Assembly (NCBI GenBank): GCA_904420465.1
Contig: CAJFVL010000014.1
Span: forward strand, 1 to 33,153
Direction of reading: 5' to 3'
DNA: 33,153 nt
DNA from: an uncultured Clostridium sp.
Lineage (GTDB): Bacteria > Bacillota > Clostridia > Oscillospirales > Oscillospiraceae
Position numbers and translations under genes: made by a program. Each line of letters opens with the position of its first letter. The first letter of the stretch is position 1. Below the pieces are notes generated by a model, which searched no databases, had not been told where the DNA came from, and worked only from the letters and a program-made list of their open reading frames with translations. Positions 1-7,151 of the stretch are shown in pieces.

Positions 1-76
1 GCGGGCTGCCGCCCCCTCGAGCTCCCCCGCCGTGAAAGGTCCCTGTTTTTCTGCTGACAGTTTTTTGACAAACTGA

Positions 77-163
77 CGGGGACGGCGCAATCTGCGCCGT
101 CCCCGCATCATTCAGGACAAAGAACGGGTCGGGAACCGCTGATCGGCGGTTTCGGACCCGTTC
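77..163 (-). terminator. two GC-rich hairpins downstream of the hydrogenase operon
   Basis: Two stem-loops follow the hydrogenase stop codon. The nearer one (122-163) pairs GAACGGGTC with GACCCGTTC around an inner AACCG/CGGTT stem. The farther one (77-105) is a perfect 13-bp stem with a 3-nt loop. On the minus strand neither is followed by a clean T-run, so they are likely but not certain terminators. Confidence 0.5.
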
Positions 164-181
164 TTGCGTCTTATGCCAACA

Positions 182-1924
182 TCACATCTGATTGGGCATA
201 TTCCAGGCATCGTGATCGGTGTGGAGCAGCTCTTCAGAGCGCTCGCTGAGGGGTTCTCCCAAAAATTCCCGGTACAGGGCCTGCACCTGAGGATTCTCGT
301 GGGAGAAGCGCATGGGGTTGGTTCGGTCCAGGGTATACAGCCGCTCCCCCCGGACGCCGTAGAGCTCCTCGTCCTCCGCCGAGACAGGCTGTCCGCCGCC
401 CCCCACGCAGCCGCCGGGGCAGGTCATAACCTCCACAAAGTCGTAGCGGACTCTGCCGGCCTTCAGCCGCTGGATCAGCTGCCGGGCATTGCCCAGGCCG
501 CTGACCACGGCGCACCGAACCGGCACTCCCGCGATCTCATACTCCGCCTCCCGCAGTCCGGGGCCGGTGCGCACGGCGGCAAAGGCGTCGGGCTCCGGGT
601 TCTCTCCGGTGAGCAGATAGGAGGCGGTGCGCAGGGCGGCCTCCATCACGCCGCCGGTGGCCCCGAAGATGGCTCCGGCTCCGGTGTGGACCCCCAGGGG
701 GCTGTCCAGTCCCTCCTCGGGCAGGGAGGCCGGGTCCAGCTTATCAGAGCGGATCATCCGCACCAGCTCCCGGGTGGTAAGCACCAGGTCCACGTCCGGC
801 CCGGCCTGGGTGGCCATGGTGGGCAGCTCGCTCTCCGCCTTCTTGGCTACGCAGGGCATGATGGAAACGCAGAAGATCTTCTCCGGCTCCACCCCCAGCT
901 TCTGGGCGAACCAGCTCTTGACCACGCTGCCGAACATCTGCTGGGGGGACTTGGCGGTGGACAACCGGCCGGTGAGCTCGGGGTACTGCCCCTTCAGGAA
1001 GCGCACCCAGCCGGGGCAGCAGCTGGTAAACATGGGGGCGTCCTTCAGATCACCCGCCTTCAGCCGGCGGAGGAACTCACTGCCCTCCTCCATGATGGTC
1101 AGGTCGGCAGTGAAGTTGGTGTCGAACACATAGCGGAAGCCCAGCCGGCGCAGGACGGCCGCCATACGCTCCATGGTGGCCTCCTCCCGTTTCAGGCCAA
1201 AGGCCTCCCCCCAGGCGGTGCGCACGGCGGGGGCCACCTGAACCACCGTGATCTTTTCCGGATCGGCCAGGGCGGCAAAGGCTTTCTGGGTATCATCCCG
1301 CTCCCGCAGGCCGCCCACGGGACAGTGGGTGATGCACTGGCCGCACAGAGAGCAGTCCGAGTCCTTGATGACCCGGTTGCCCGACACGTCGATGGTGGTC
1401 CGGCCACCGGTGCCCGACAGGTCCCAGATATTCAGCGACTGGACCTTGTCGCAGATCTGGATGCAGCGCATGCACTTGATGCACTTGTTGTAATCGTGGT
1501 ACAGGGGGAAGGTGGTGGTCCAGGCCTTTCTCAGACCCTGGGGCAGCTGAGTCTGATAAGGCAGCTCCAAAATACCCAGGTCGTTGGCCACCGCCTGCAG
1601 CTGGCAGCTGCCGCTCCGCACGCAGGTGGCACACTTGCAGTCGTGCTGGGACAAAATCAGCTCCACATTGGTGCGGCGGGTGGCCCGGGCCCGGGGGGAG
1701 TTGGTGTGAACCGCCATGCCCTCCCGCACGGGGGTGTTGCAGGCGGTGACCATGGCCCGCTCTCCCTCCACCTCCACGCAGCATACCCGGCAGGCCGCAA
1801 TCTCATTGATCCCCTTCAGATAGCACAGGTGGGGGATGCGGATATCCGCCAGCCTGGCCGCCTCCAGAATGGTGGCCCCCTCGGGAGCCTGGACAGCCCG
1901 CCCGTTGATGGTCAGATTTACCAT
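182..1924 (-). CDS. [FeFe]-hydrogenase, group A, glutamate-synthase-linked type
   Basis: Cytoplasmic iron-only hydrogenase that catalyses H2 production or uptake at the H-cluster. Visible in order: an N-terminal plant-type [2Fe-2S] domain (C34, C45, C48, C62); a His-Cys3 [4Fe-4S] site (H94, C98, C101, C107); two ferredoxin [4Fe-4S] motifs (C148/151/154/158 and C191/194/197/201); and the catalytic domain with all three H-cluster signatures, TSCCPGW (300-306), MPCVAKKAE (356-364) and EVMTCPGGCVGGGGQP (498-513). At 580 aa it matches NADP-reducing hydrogenase HndD-like proteins. A GGGAGGG ribosome site precedes the ATG. The start overlaps the stop of the upstream oxidoreductase by 7 nt (ATGGTAA), so the two are probably translationally coupled. 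No HndA/B/C partners are visible. The neighbour suggests the group A2 arrangement of the HydDB scheme, whose physiological role is not settled to my knowledge. Confidence 0.93.
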   Translation of the reverse strand: MVNLTINGRAVQAPEGATILEAARLADIRIPHLCYLKGINEIAACRVCCVEVEGERAMVTACNTPVREGMAVHTNSPRARATRRTNVELILSQHDCKCATCVRSGSCQLQAVANDLGILELPYQTQLPQGLRKAWTTTFPLYHDYNKCIKCMRCIQICDKVQSLNIWDLSGTGGRTTIDVSGNRVIKDSDCSLCGQCITHCPVGGLRERDDTQKAFAALADPEKITVVQVAPAVRTAWGEAFGLKREEATMERMAAVLRRLGFRYVFDTNFTADLTIMEEGSEFLRRLKAGDLKDAPMFTSCCPGWVRFLKGQYPELTGRLSTAKSPQQMFGSVVKSWFAQKLGVEPEKIFCVSIMPCVAKKAESELPTMATQAGPDVDLVLTTRELVRMIRSDKLDPASLPEEGLDSPLGVHTGAGAIFGATGGVMEAALRTASYLLTGENPEPDAFAAVRTGPGLREAEYEIAGVPVRCAVVSGLGNARQLIQRLKAGRVRYDFVEVMTCPGGCVGGGGQPVSAEDEELYGVRGERLYTLDRTNPMRFSHENPQVQALYREFLGEPLSERSEELLHTDHDAWNMPNQM

Positions 1925-3753
1925 TCCGTATCCCTCCCTCCCTTAAAGCTGCCAAAGCCGAAGTGGTCGCACCGCAGACAGCGGCTGGACTCCTGCCGGG
2001 CCTCCTCCAGGGTCATTCCCTCCTTCAGCAGGGTGAAGTCCCCCCGGTAGTCGGGCAGGTGGCGGTTGCGCAGGTTGACCCGGCCGCAGGGCGGCGTATT
2101 GGTCATGTGGGCGGGCGGAATCTCCACATCGGCGCGGATCTTGTGGTCGAAGCCCAGGAAGTTGTCAATGTTGGCGGCGGCCACCTTGCCCGCCGCCACC
2201 GCCCGGATCACGGTGGCCGGTCCGGAGACGGCGTCGCCTCCGGCGAACACGTTGTCCACCCCGGGCACCGAGCTGGTCAGGTCGGCCTGGATGGTTCCCC
2301 GGCGGGTGGTCACCCCCACCGACTCAAAGGGCTGGCTCTCGATGGCCTGGCCGATGGCCACAATCACATAGTCGCAGGGAATACGGAATTCCTTGGCGTC
2401 GGCGTCCGTCGGCTTGGGACGGCCGTCCCGGCCGTAAGTGCTGATGAGCTGGGGCCGGGTCCACAGGGCGGTCACCCTGCCCTCCTCGTCGGCCTCGATG
2501 CGGGCGGGGGCCTGGAGGGGCAGAATCTGGCATCCCTCGGCCGTGGCCTCTTCAATCTCCTCCGCCAGGGCGGTCATGTCCTCCACCCGGCGGCGGTACA
2601 CGCAGGTGACGTGCTCCGCACCCAGCCGCAGCGCGGTACGGGTGGCGTCCATGGACACATTGCCGCCCCCCACCACACAGACCCGCTTGCCGGAGAAGTC
2701 GGGCACCCTGCCCTCTCCCACATCCCGCAGCAGCCTGACCGCGCTGATGACATTTTCGGCGTTCTCTCCCTCCAGGCCCAGCTTCTTATCGGTGTGGGCC
2801 CCAATGGCGATATAGACCGCGTCATAGCTGCTCTGGATTTCCTTCATGGGTATGTCCGTCCCAATGGACACTCCGGTGCGGACCTGGATTCCAGCGGAGA
2901 CAATATGCTTAATATCCCGGTCCAGCACCTCCTGCGGAAGCCGGTAGTCCGGAATTCCATAGCGCAGCATTCCGCCCAGCTTGGGGCGCTGATCGTAGAT
3001 GGTGACCCGGTGTCCCATAAGCGACAGATAGTAGGCCGCGGTCAGGCCGCCGGGGCCGCCGCCGATGACCGCCACCGTCTTTCCCGTGTCCTCCGCCCGC
3101 TCCGGCGCCGGCTGGTCGGGGGTATGGTCCACGGCAAAGCGCTTCAGCCCGCAGATATTCACCGCGTCATCCACCATCCGCCGCCGGCACTGCCCTTCAC
3201 AGGGGTGCTCGCACACATAGGCACAGGCGGCGGGCAGCGGGTTGTCCTTTCGGATGAGCCGCACCGCGTCCCCGTACCGCCCCTCCCGGATCAGGGCCAC
3301 ATAGCCCGGCACATCCACATGGGCCGGACAGGTGGAAACGCAGGGCACCGGGCGGCTCAGCCCACAGATACAGCGGCCGTGAAGGACGTGCTCCTCATAG
3401 TCCTCCCGGAAGCCCCGCACACCCCGGAGCACCATGTGGGCCGCCTCATAGCCGATGGCGCAGTCGGCGGAATCCGCGATCACCTGGGCGGTCCGCTCAA
3501 TCAGATCAATGGTCTCCAGTCCGGCCGTGCGGTCCAGCACCTGCTCAATAAGCACGGCCAGCTGGCCCAGGCCCACCCGGCAGGGCACGCACTTCCCGCA
3601 GGTCTGGGCGTGACACAGGCGCAGAAAGTTCAGCGACATGTCCACCGGGCACAGTCCCGGCTGGCTGGCGTTGATCCGCCGCCCCATGTCCCGGTACAGA
3701 CCCTCCAGCACGGTTTGGGCCTGCCCCGGCGTCTCGATGGATAATCGGCTCAA
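1918..3753 (-). CDS. GltD-like FAD/NAD(P) oxidoreductase with N-terminal NuoF-type 4Fe-4S segment
   Basis: Probable electron-transfer partner of the downstream hydrogenase. Residues about 40-125 resemble the C-terminal iron-sulfur cap of NuoF/HydB (C52-x2-C55-x2-C58 in CGKCVPC, and C98), but the NADH/FMN-binding part of NuoF is absent. Residues about 128-210 carry the cysteine-rich two-cluster domain of GltD/dihydropyrimidine dehydrogenase (CxxxCP and CEHPCEGQC motifs). The rest is a two-dinucleotide-binding flavoprotein: GGGPGG at 231-236 for FAD, GGGNVSMD for NAD(P), and a C-terminal FAGGDAVSGP signature. The start is TTG, chosen because AGGAGG lies 8 nt upstream and no in-frame ATG has a comparable site. 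There is no large glutamate synthase subunit nearby, so ammonia assimilation is unlikely. The inferred job is moving electrons between NAD(P)H and the hydrogenase. Confidence 0.85.
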   Translation of the reverse strand: MSRLSIETPGQAQTVLEGLYRDMGRRINASQPGLCPVDMSLNFLRLCHAQTCGKCVPCRVGLGQLAVLIEQVLDRTAGLETIDLIERTAQVIADSADCAIGYEAAHMVLRGVRGFREDYEEHVLHGRCICGLSRPVPCVSTCPAHVDVPGYVALIREGRYGDAVRLIRKDNPLPAACAYVCEHPCEGQCRRRMVDDAVNICGLKRFAVDHTPDQPAPERAEDTGKTVAVIGGGPGGLTAAYYLSLMGHRVTIYDQRPKLGGMLRYGIPDYRLPQEVLDRDIKHIVSAGIQVRTGVSIGTDIPMKEIQSSYDAVYIAIGAHTDKKLGLEGENAENVISAVRLLRDVGEGRVPDFSGKRVCVVGGGNVSMDATRTALRLGAEHVTCVYRRRVEDMTALAEEIEEATAEGCQILPLQAPARIEADEEGRVTALWTRPQLISTYGRDGRPKPTDADAKEFRIPCDYVIVAIGQAIESQPFESVGVTTRRGTIQADLTSSVPGVDNVFAGGDAVSGPATVIRAVAAGKVAAANIDNFLGFDHKIRADVEIPPAHMTNTPPCGRVNLRNRHLPDYRGDFTLLKEGMTLEEARQESSRCLRCDHFGFGSFKGGRDTEW

Positions 3754-3830
3754 TGTGGGTTCCTCCTCACGTTCTGGTAATGGACCGCTCCCCTGCAGTC
3801 CCGGCGGCCCTCACGGCTGCCTCAGCCCCC

Positions 3831-3859
3831 ATTATACCGTCCCCCCGCCGCCTCCGCAA
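3831..3859 (-). promoter_or_regulatory. sigma-A-type promoter of the hydrogenase operon
   Basis: On the minus strand TTGCGG, 17 nt and TATAAT (a perfect -10 box) stand about 80 nt before the TTG start of the oxidoreductase. The AT-rich boxes contrast with the surrounding GC-rich DNA. Confidence 0.65.
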
Positions 3860-3952
3860 CTTTATTTTTTTACTCTTTCAACAAAAAGAGCTTGTTCTGT
3901 TTTTTCTTGATGGACAAACCCTACAACCCCCGGCCCAACCGGATAATAAAAA

Positions 3953-3970
3953 GGCGCCCTCCCGGGCACC
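3953..3970 (-). terminator. distal copy of the rubrerythrin terminator stem, with T-tract
   Basis: On the minus strand a GGTGCCC/GGGCGCC stem (one G-U pair) is followed at once by TTTTTTATT. Together with 4173-4198 it is a duplicated stem-loop flanking repeat copy A. This copy has kept the T-run of an ordinary intrinsic terminator. Confidence 0.7.
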
Positions 3971-3976
3971 TCAGCC

Positions 3977-4170
3977 TGTCAAAAAAGCCCTCCTGCAAGG
4001 AGTTCCGCCGTCCGCAGACGGCGGAATAAAATGAGATCCTGTCATTTCCGGCGGCATGTACGTCGGAAATGACGCCTCTCACGCAAGGCGGGACGACTTT
4101 TCCGCTCGGAATCGAGTCCCGCCTTGCGTGCTTACTTTCTCGAAAAAGCGGCTTTGCCGCTTTTTCGACA
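3977..4170. repeat. palindromic intergenic element, copy A
   Basis: A 194-bp non-coding element bounded by imperfect 12-bp inverted repeats (TGTCAAAAAAGC and GCTTTTTCGACA). Its first 97 bp match copy B (21562-21754) with three differences. Internally it is a string of hairpins: CTCCTGCAAGGAG; a 10-bp TTCCGCCGTC stem; a 10-bp GTCATTTCCG stem; a 15-bp CACGCAAGGCGGGAC stem; and a CGAAAAAGCGGC stem whose 3' arm is the right terminus. The terminus nearest the rubrerythrin gene reads on the minus strand as a stem followed by TTTTTCG, so it could end transcription. It holds no convincing ORF. It lies between two copies of the rubrerythrin terminator stem. Confidence 0.85.
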
Positions 4171-4172
4171 GC

Positions 4173-4198
4173 CACAGGCGCCCTCCCGGGCGCCTGTG
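4173..4198 (-). terminator. proximal copy of the rubrerythrin terminator stem, lacking its T-tract
   Basis: An 11-bp stem (CACAGGCGCCC paired with GGGCGCCTGTG) begins 9 nt after the rubrerythrin stop codon. A 20-nt core repeats on the far side of element A with one mismatch. Here the T-run is replaced by the element, whose first hairpin supplies a new one. Confidence 0.7.
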
Positions 4199-4206
4199 TC
4201 CATGGA

Positions 4207-4743
4207 TCAATAGTTCTCTGCCTTCAGCTGGAAATAGTCCCTGGGGTGGGCGCAGACGGGGCAGACCTCGGGGGCCTGCTTCCCCACATGGATGTGGCCG
4301 CAGTTGCTGCATTGCCAGATCATATCGCCGTCCCGGGAGAACACCAGGCCGCCCTCCACATTGGCCAGCAGCTTTAAGTAGCGCTCCTCGTGCTCCTTCT
4401 CAATTTTGGCCACCTCTTCAAAGAGGTAGGCGATATGATCGAACCCCTCCTCCTTGGCCTCCTTGGCCATGGTGGCATACATATCGGTCCACTCGTAGTT
4501 CTCGCCCTCGGCAGCCGCCTTCAGGTTCTCAGCGGTGGTGCCGATGCCGCCCAGCAGCTTAAACCAGATTTCAGCGTGCTCCTTCTCATTGGCGGCAGTC
4601 TCCTCAAAAATCTTGGCGATCTGCACATAGCCGTCCTTCTTCGCCTTGGAGGCAAAGTAGGTATACTTGTTCCGGGCCTGGGACTCTCCGGCAAACGCGG
4701 TCCACAGATTCTGTTCAGTCTTGCTTCCCTTCAGTTCAGGCAT
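4207..4743 (-). CDS. rbr: rubrerythrin
   Basis: Non-haem diiron peroxidase that reduces H2O2 with electrons from rubredoxin or NADH oxidoreductases, a main peroxide defence of strict anaerobes. The four-helix ferritin-like domain (residues 1-135) shows the diiron ligands: E20, the ExxH pair E53/H56 and the second E115/H118 pair. The C-terminal rubredoxin-like domain binds one iron through CSNC (145-148) and CPVC (161-164). At 178 aa it is slightly shorter than the classic Desulfovibrio protein. The ATG has AGGAGG 8-9 nt upstream. A Fur/PerR-like palindrome in the promoter region suggests peroxide or iron control. Its terminator region has been invaded by repeat copy A. Confidence 0.96.
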   Translation of the reverse strand: MPELKGSKTEQNLWTAFAGESQARNKYTYFASKAKKDGYVQIAKIFEETAANEKEHAEIWFKLLGGIGTTAENLKAAAEGENYEWTDMYATMAKEAKEEGFDHIAYLFEEVAKIEKEHEERYLKLLANVEGGLVFSRDGDMIWQCSNCGHIHVGKQAPEVCPVCAHPRDYFQLKAENY

Positions 4744-4771
4744 TGTATGGTCCTCCTCATTCTTTATTTAA

Positions 4772-4786
4772 TGATAATAGTTATCA
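4772..4786 (-). promoter_or_regulatory. Fur/PerR-family operator upstream of rubrerythrin
   Basis: TGATAAT-A-GTTATCA is a 7-1-7 inverted repeat with one mismatch to the Fur consensus (TGATAATNATTATCA) and is close to the PerR box. It lies 29 nt before the rubrerythrin ATG. PerR control of rubrerythrin is established in clostridia, but which Fur-family protein binds here cannot be told from sequence. Confidence 0.7.
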
Positions 4787-4806
4787 TTATTTACGATCTC
4801 ATCTTA

Positions 4807-5316
4807 TCACAGCCGGGCTTTGTTGTCAATCCATTTTCCCGCTTTTCTTCTTCGCCGGAGCCTTTCCCTCAACGCCCCCCAGTCAGCCGCCCCGGCCGGC
4901 CGCAGTCCCCGCTTGGAGAGCAGCTCCTCCAGCTTTTTTGCAATTTCCTCCACCAGGGCATAGCAGGGATTTTCCACCCCGATCATCTCCAGCCGCCGCA
5001 GTTCAGCGCAATGCAGCGTCCCAAAGAATCCCGCGAAAAATTCGGTCAGCTCATACACCATTTTGCAGCCGTCCAGATTGTCACAGTCTCTCTGCCCCTT
5101 CTTTGCCGTTACCAGCCCAATGATGCCGACGGCCACTGTAAATGCGCCGCAGCACGACTGCTCTGTCTGCATTCCGATTCCCATGATGGAAAACATCTTC
5201 CGGGTCTCCTCGGTCAGGTTAAGCTGATAATATTCGTTGCATGCCTGAAACATCGCCTCGGCACAGCTCAGCTCCGTTCCGACATGATATTGATTCACCA
5301 GTTCATACAGCCTCAT
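4807..5316 (-). CDS. C_GCAxxG_C_C family redox-type protein
   Basis: Member of the cysteine-rich C_GCAxxG_C_C family, found mostly in anaerobes and of unknown biochemical function, probably metal or redox related. The diagnostic core is CCGAFTVAVG (residues 55-64), with further spaced cysteines at C18, C26, C78, C84, C103 and C118. The ORF track extends to 5490, but the extra N-terminus is arginine-rich and does not look like protein. I start at ATG 5316 (MRLYELVNQY), preceded by GGATGGAG with 6-nt spacing; ATG 5328 has no ribosome site. This gives 169 aa, a usual length for the family. It ends 63 bp before the rubrerythrin start on the same strand, so the two may be co-expressed, though the operator suggests rubrerythrin has its own promoter. 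Confidence 0.85.
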   Translation of the reverse strand: MRLYELVNQYHVGTELSCAEAMFQACNEYYQLNLTEETRKMFSIMGIGMQTEQSCCGAFTVAVGIIGLVTAKKGQRDCDNLDGCKMVYELTEFFAGFFGTLHCAELRRLEMIGVENPCYALVEEIAKKLEELLSKRGLRPAGAADWGALRERLRRRRKAGKWIDNKARL

Positions 5317-5404
5317 AACCGACTCCATCCGCCATGATTTCGAACCTGCCGTGCAGCGCCGCTCCGCCGCGCCCGCCGATGTCAGGCAGCGTCTCCGCCC
5401 CGCG

Positions 5405-6937
5405 TCACGGCGTCCGGCTGAGACACTGACTGACAGAAAAGCCCCCCACCCCCTGGTTTTCCAGCACCCGTTCCCGGGTGTCCAGGTCATTGAAATGCCA
5501 CCACTCAGAGGCCAGCGGGGTCAGTCCCGCGCCGGTGCAATACCGCTGAAGGGCTTGAGCCGGCTCGTTCATGGTGTCGGACAGCCGGGCGCCGCGCCAG
5601 GCCGCGGGTGAATGGCTGTTGACCGGCGCGGTAAACGTAACCGCCAGCCGGCTCAACTCGTGCATTGCCGTTGGCATATCGTACAGGGAGTACTCGGACA
5701 CCGCCAAATAGGGGTATGCCCCGCAGTCGCGCCGCTCCGTCTCCCACACCTTGGCCAGACTGATGTCCACCGCATAGCCCCGCTGGTGGTTGGAATAGCC
5801 GACCGCGATAAACCATCCCAGGCTCCAGGGGGAGGTGTTCAGCCCCGCCTCCACCGCCGGGTCATCCGCCGACAGGGCGGACAGTCCCCGGTACACCGCC
5901 TGCTGGGTGCTGTGGGGGCGGTAGCCCTCATAGAGCACCAGGGTGTTTCCTTCCGCCAGCGCGGCCTGCTGGGCCTGACACAGCTTCAGGGCCATGGAAT
6001 ACAGCACAGGCATCATAAATTCCTCCCGGCCCAGGCGGGGGTTGTCCGCCTTTCCGGGATAAAGGGACTCCCCCGTCACGCCGGGGATCTCTTTCCCGCT
6101 GCTGCGGTACAGGGAATCATAGCTGTTGGTGGCGTCATATATCATGGACGGGATGACGTCGGGCAGGTTGATCATGCAGTAGAGATGCTCCACCCAGCCC
6201 TCGCCCTCCTGACAGCTCACCCGCCACCAGCCCTCCTCCTCCTCCAGGATGGTGAAGGCTGTCCCCGGCTCCAGCACGGCCAGCGCCCCCTCGAAGGGGT
6301 CGGGCTCAGGTTCCTCTGTCCCCGGCGTTTCGCCGCCCTCGCCGGAGGGGGCGGCTGTCTCGGTTCCGCCGGCGCCGGGCTGGACGGATTCCGTCCCCTC
6401 CGGGTCGGGCTGGACGCTCTCTCCCGCGGCCCCCGCGGAGCTGCCAGGGGCGGGCTGCCCCTCCTCCGGGGCCGCTGTCCCGCCGGCGGGCGCGCCCTCC
6501 TCCGGGGCCCCGCCGGTCTCTCCGCCGCCGGAGGGATCGGGGGAGGCAGTCCCCTCCTGTCCCTGGACTCCCTCTGTCCCCTGCTGCCCCGTCTGCGTGC
6601 CGGGAGTCTCTGCGGAAGGCTCCGTCTCCGGGTCCGGCTCGGGCTCCAGAGGAGTCTCCCACAGGCCCATGGCCACGGTGGTATATCCCGTCGCGCCCTG
6701 GACAGGCAGCTCCAGCCCGTTCTGCAGCTCGGGCCGCCAATCGGTGTCCAGGGTGTGCTTCTCATCCCAGGAGCGGTCCGGCTCCAGCACAGGCCTGGTA
6801 TAAACCCGCTCACCGTATTCCTTCTCCGTCCCCCTTGACACAGGGCCGGGTGCTGCACTCAACTGTACGCTACAGGAAGGCAGAGCGGCCAGCAGGCAGG
6901 CCGCCAGCAGCAGGGCAGTCAATTTACGACCTCTCAT
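5405..6937 (-). CDS. lipoprotein M15-family D-Ala-D-Ala carboxypeptidase/dipeptidase with SH3-like domain
   Basis: Surface-anchored zinc peptidase expected to trim peptidoglycan stem peptides. It opens with a lipoprotein signal ending in the lipobox LPSC (Cys at residue 22). A bacterial SH3-like domain seems to start around residue 85 (TVAMGLWETP). It is interrupted by about 115 residues of Pro/Glu/Gly/Thr-rich low complexity with roughly 10-residue repeats (ESVQPDPEGT, ESVQPGAGGT), then resumes at ALAVLEPGTAF...GWVEHLY. The M15 domain follows: YRPHSTQ, the SNHQRGYAVD zinc motif (H384, D391) and EWWHF (catalytic Glu, H481). The track starts at a GTG (6952). I prefer ATG 6937, which gives a normal signal peptide and has GTGAGGT 8 nt upstream. 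Confidence 0.88.
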   Translation of the reverse strand: MRGRKLTALLLAACLLAALPSCSVQLSAAPGPVSRGTEKEYGERVYTRPVLEPDRSWDEKHTLDTDWRPELQNGLELPVQGATGYTTVAMGLWETPLEPEPDPETEPSAETPGTQTGQQGTEGVQGQEGTASPDPSGGGETGGAPEEGAPAGGTAAPEEGQPAPGSSAGAAGESVQPDPEGTESVQPGAGGTETAAPSGEGGETPGTEEPEPDPFEGALAVLEPGTAFTILEEEEGWWRVSCQEGEGWVEHLYCMINLPDVIPSMIYDATNSYDSLYRSSGKEIPGVTGESLYPGKADNPRLGREEFMMPVLYSMALKLCQAQQAALAEGNTLVLYEGYRPHSTQQAVYRGLSALSADDPAVEAGLNTSPWSLGWFIAVGYSNHQRGYAVDISLAKVWETERRDCGAYPYLAVSEYSLYDMPTAMHELSRLAVTFTAPVNSHSPAAWRGARLSDTMNEPAQALQRYCTGAGLTPLASEWWHFNDLDTRERVLENQGVGGFSVSQCLSRTP

Positions 6938-7087
6938 TGCGCGGTACCTCACTTGATTGGGGACATTTCTCTTCTGCCCACAGGCGGGGCGCCGCCTGAA
7001 TGGGCCGCAGAGCGGCTGGTCCAGCAGAAATCATTATACCCCACTCCAAATTTTATGGCAAGTTCTTTCAAAAGTTTTTACAAGATC

Positions 7088-7115
7088 TTGACTTTTTTGT
7101 CGAATTTGATATTTT
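7088..7115 (+). promoter_or_regulatory. promoter of the SLH carboxypeptidase-like gene
   Basis: TTGACT, 16 nt and TATTTT lie in a very AT-rich stretch 36 nt before the start codon. The ribosome site AAGGAG follows at 7136-7141. Confidence 0.55.
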
Positions 7116-7151
7116 TTAAGTGTAAGTTTTTTCATAAGGAGATGTGTATTT

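Noticed and set aside
57-105. TTTTTTGACA followed 5 nt later by a strong hairpin, as at the right end of elements A and B
   Set aside because: Similarity is limited to about 10 nt, the preceding terminal hairpin is absent and the window starts too close to test for a third copy.
164-2050. 628-aa plus-strand ORF
   Set aside because: Antisense shadow of the hydrogenase and its partner.
3953-4198. CRISPR or IS element as an explanation for the repeats
   Set aside because: Only one unit per locus, no spacers, and no transposase ORF inside or next to it.
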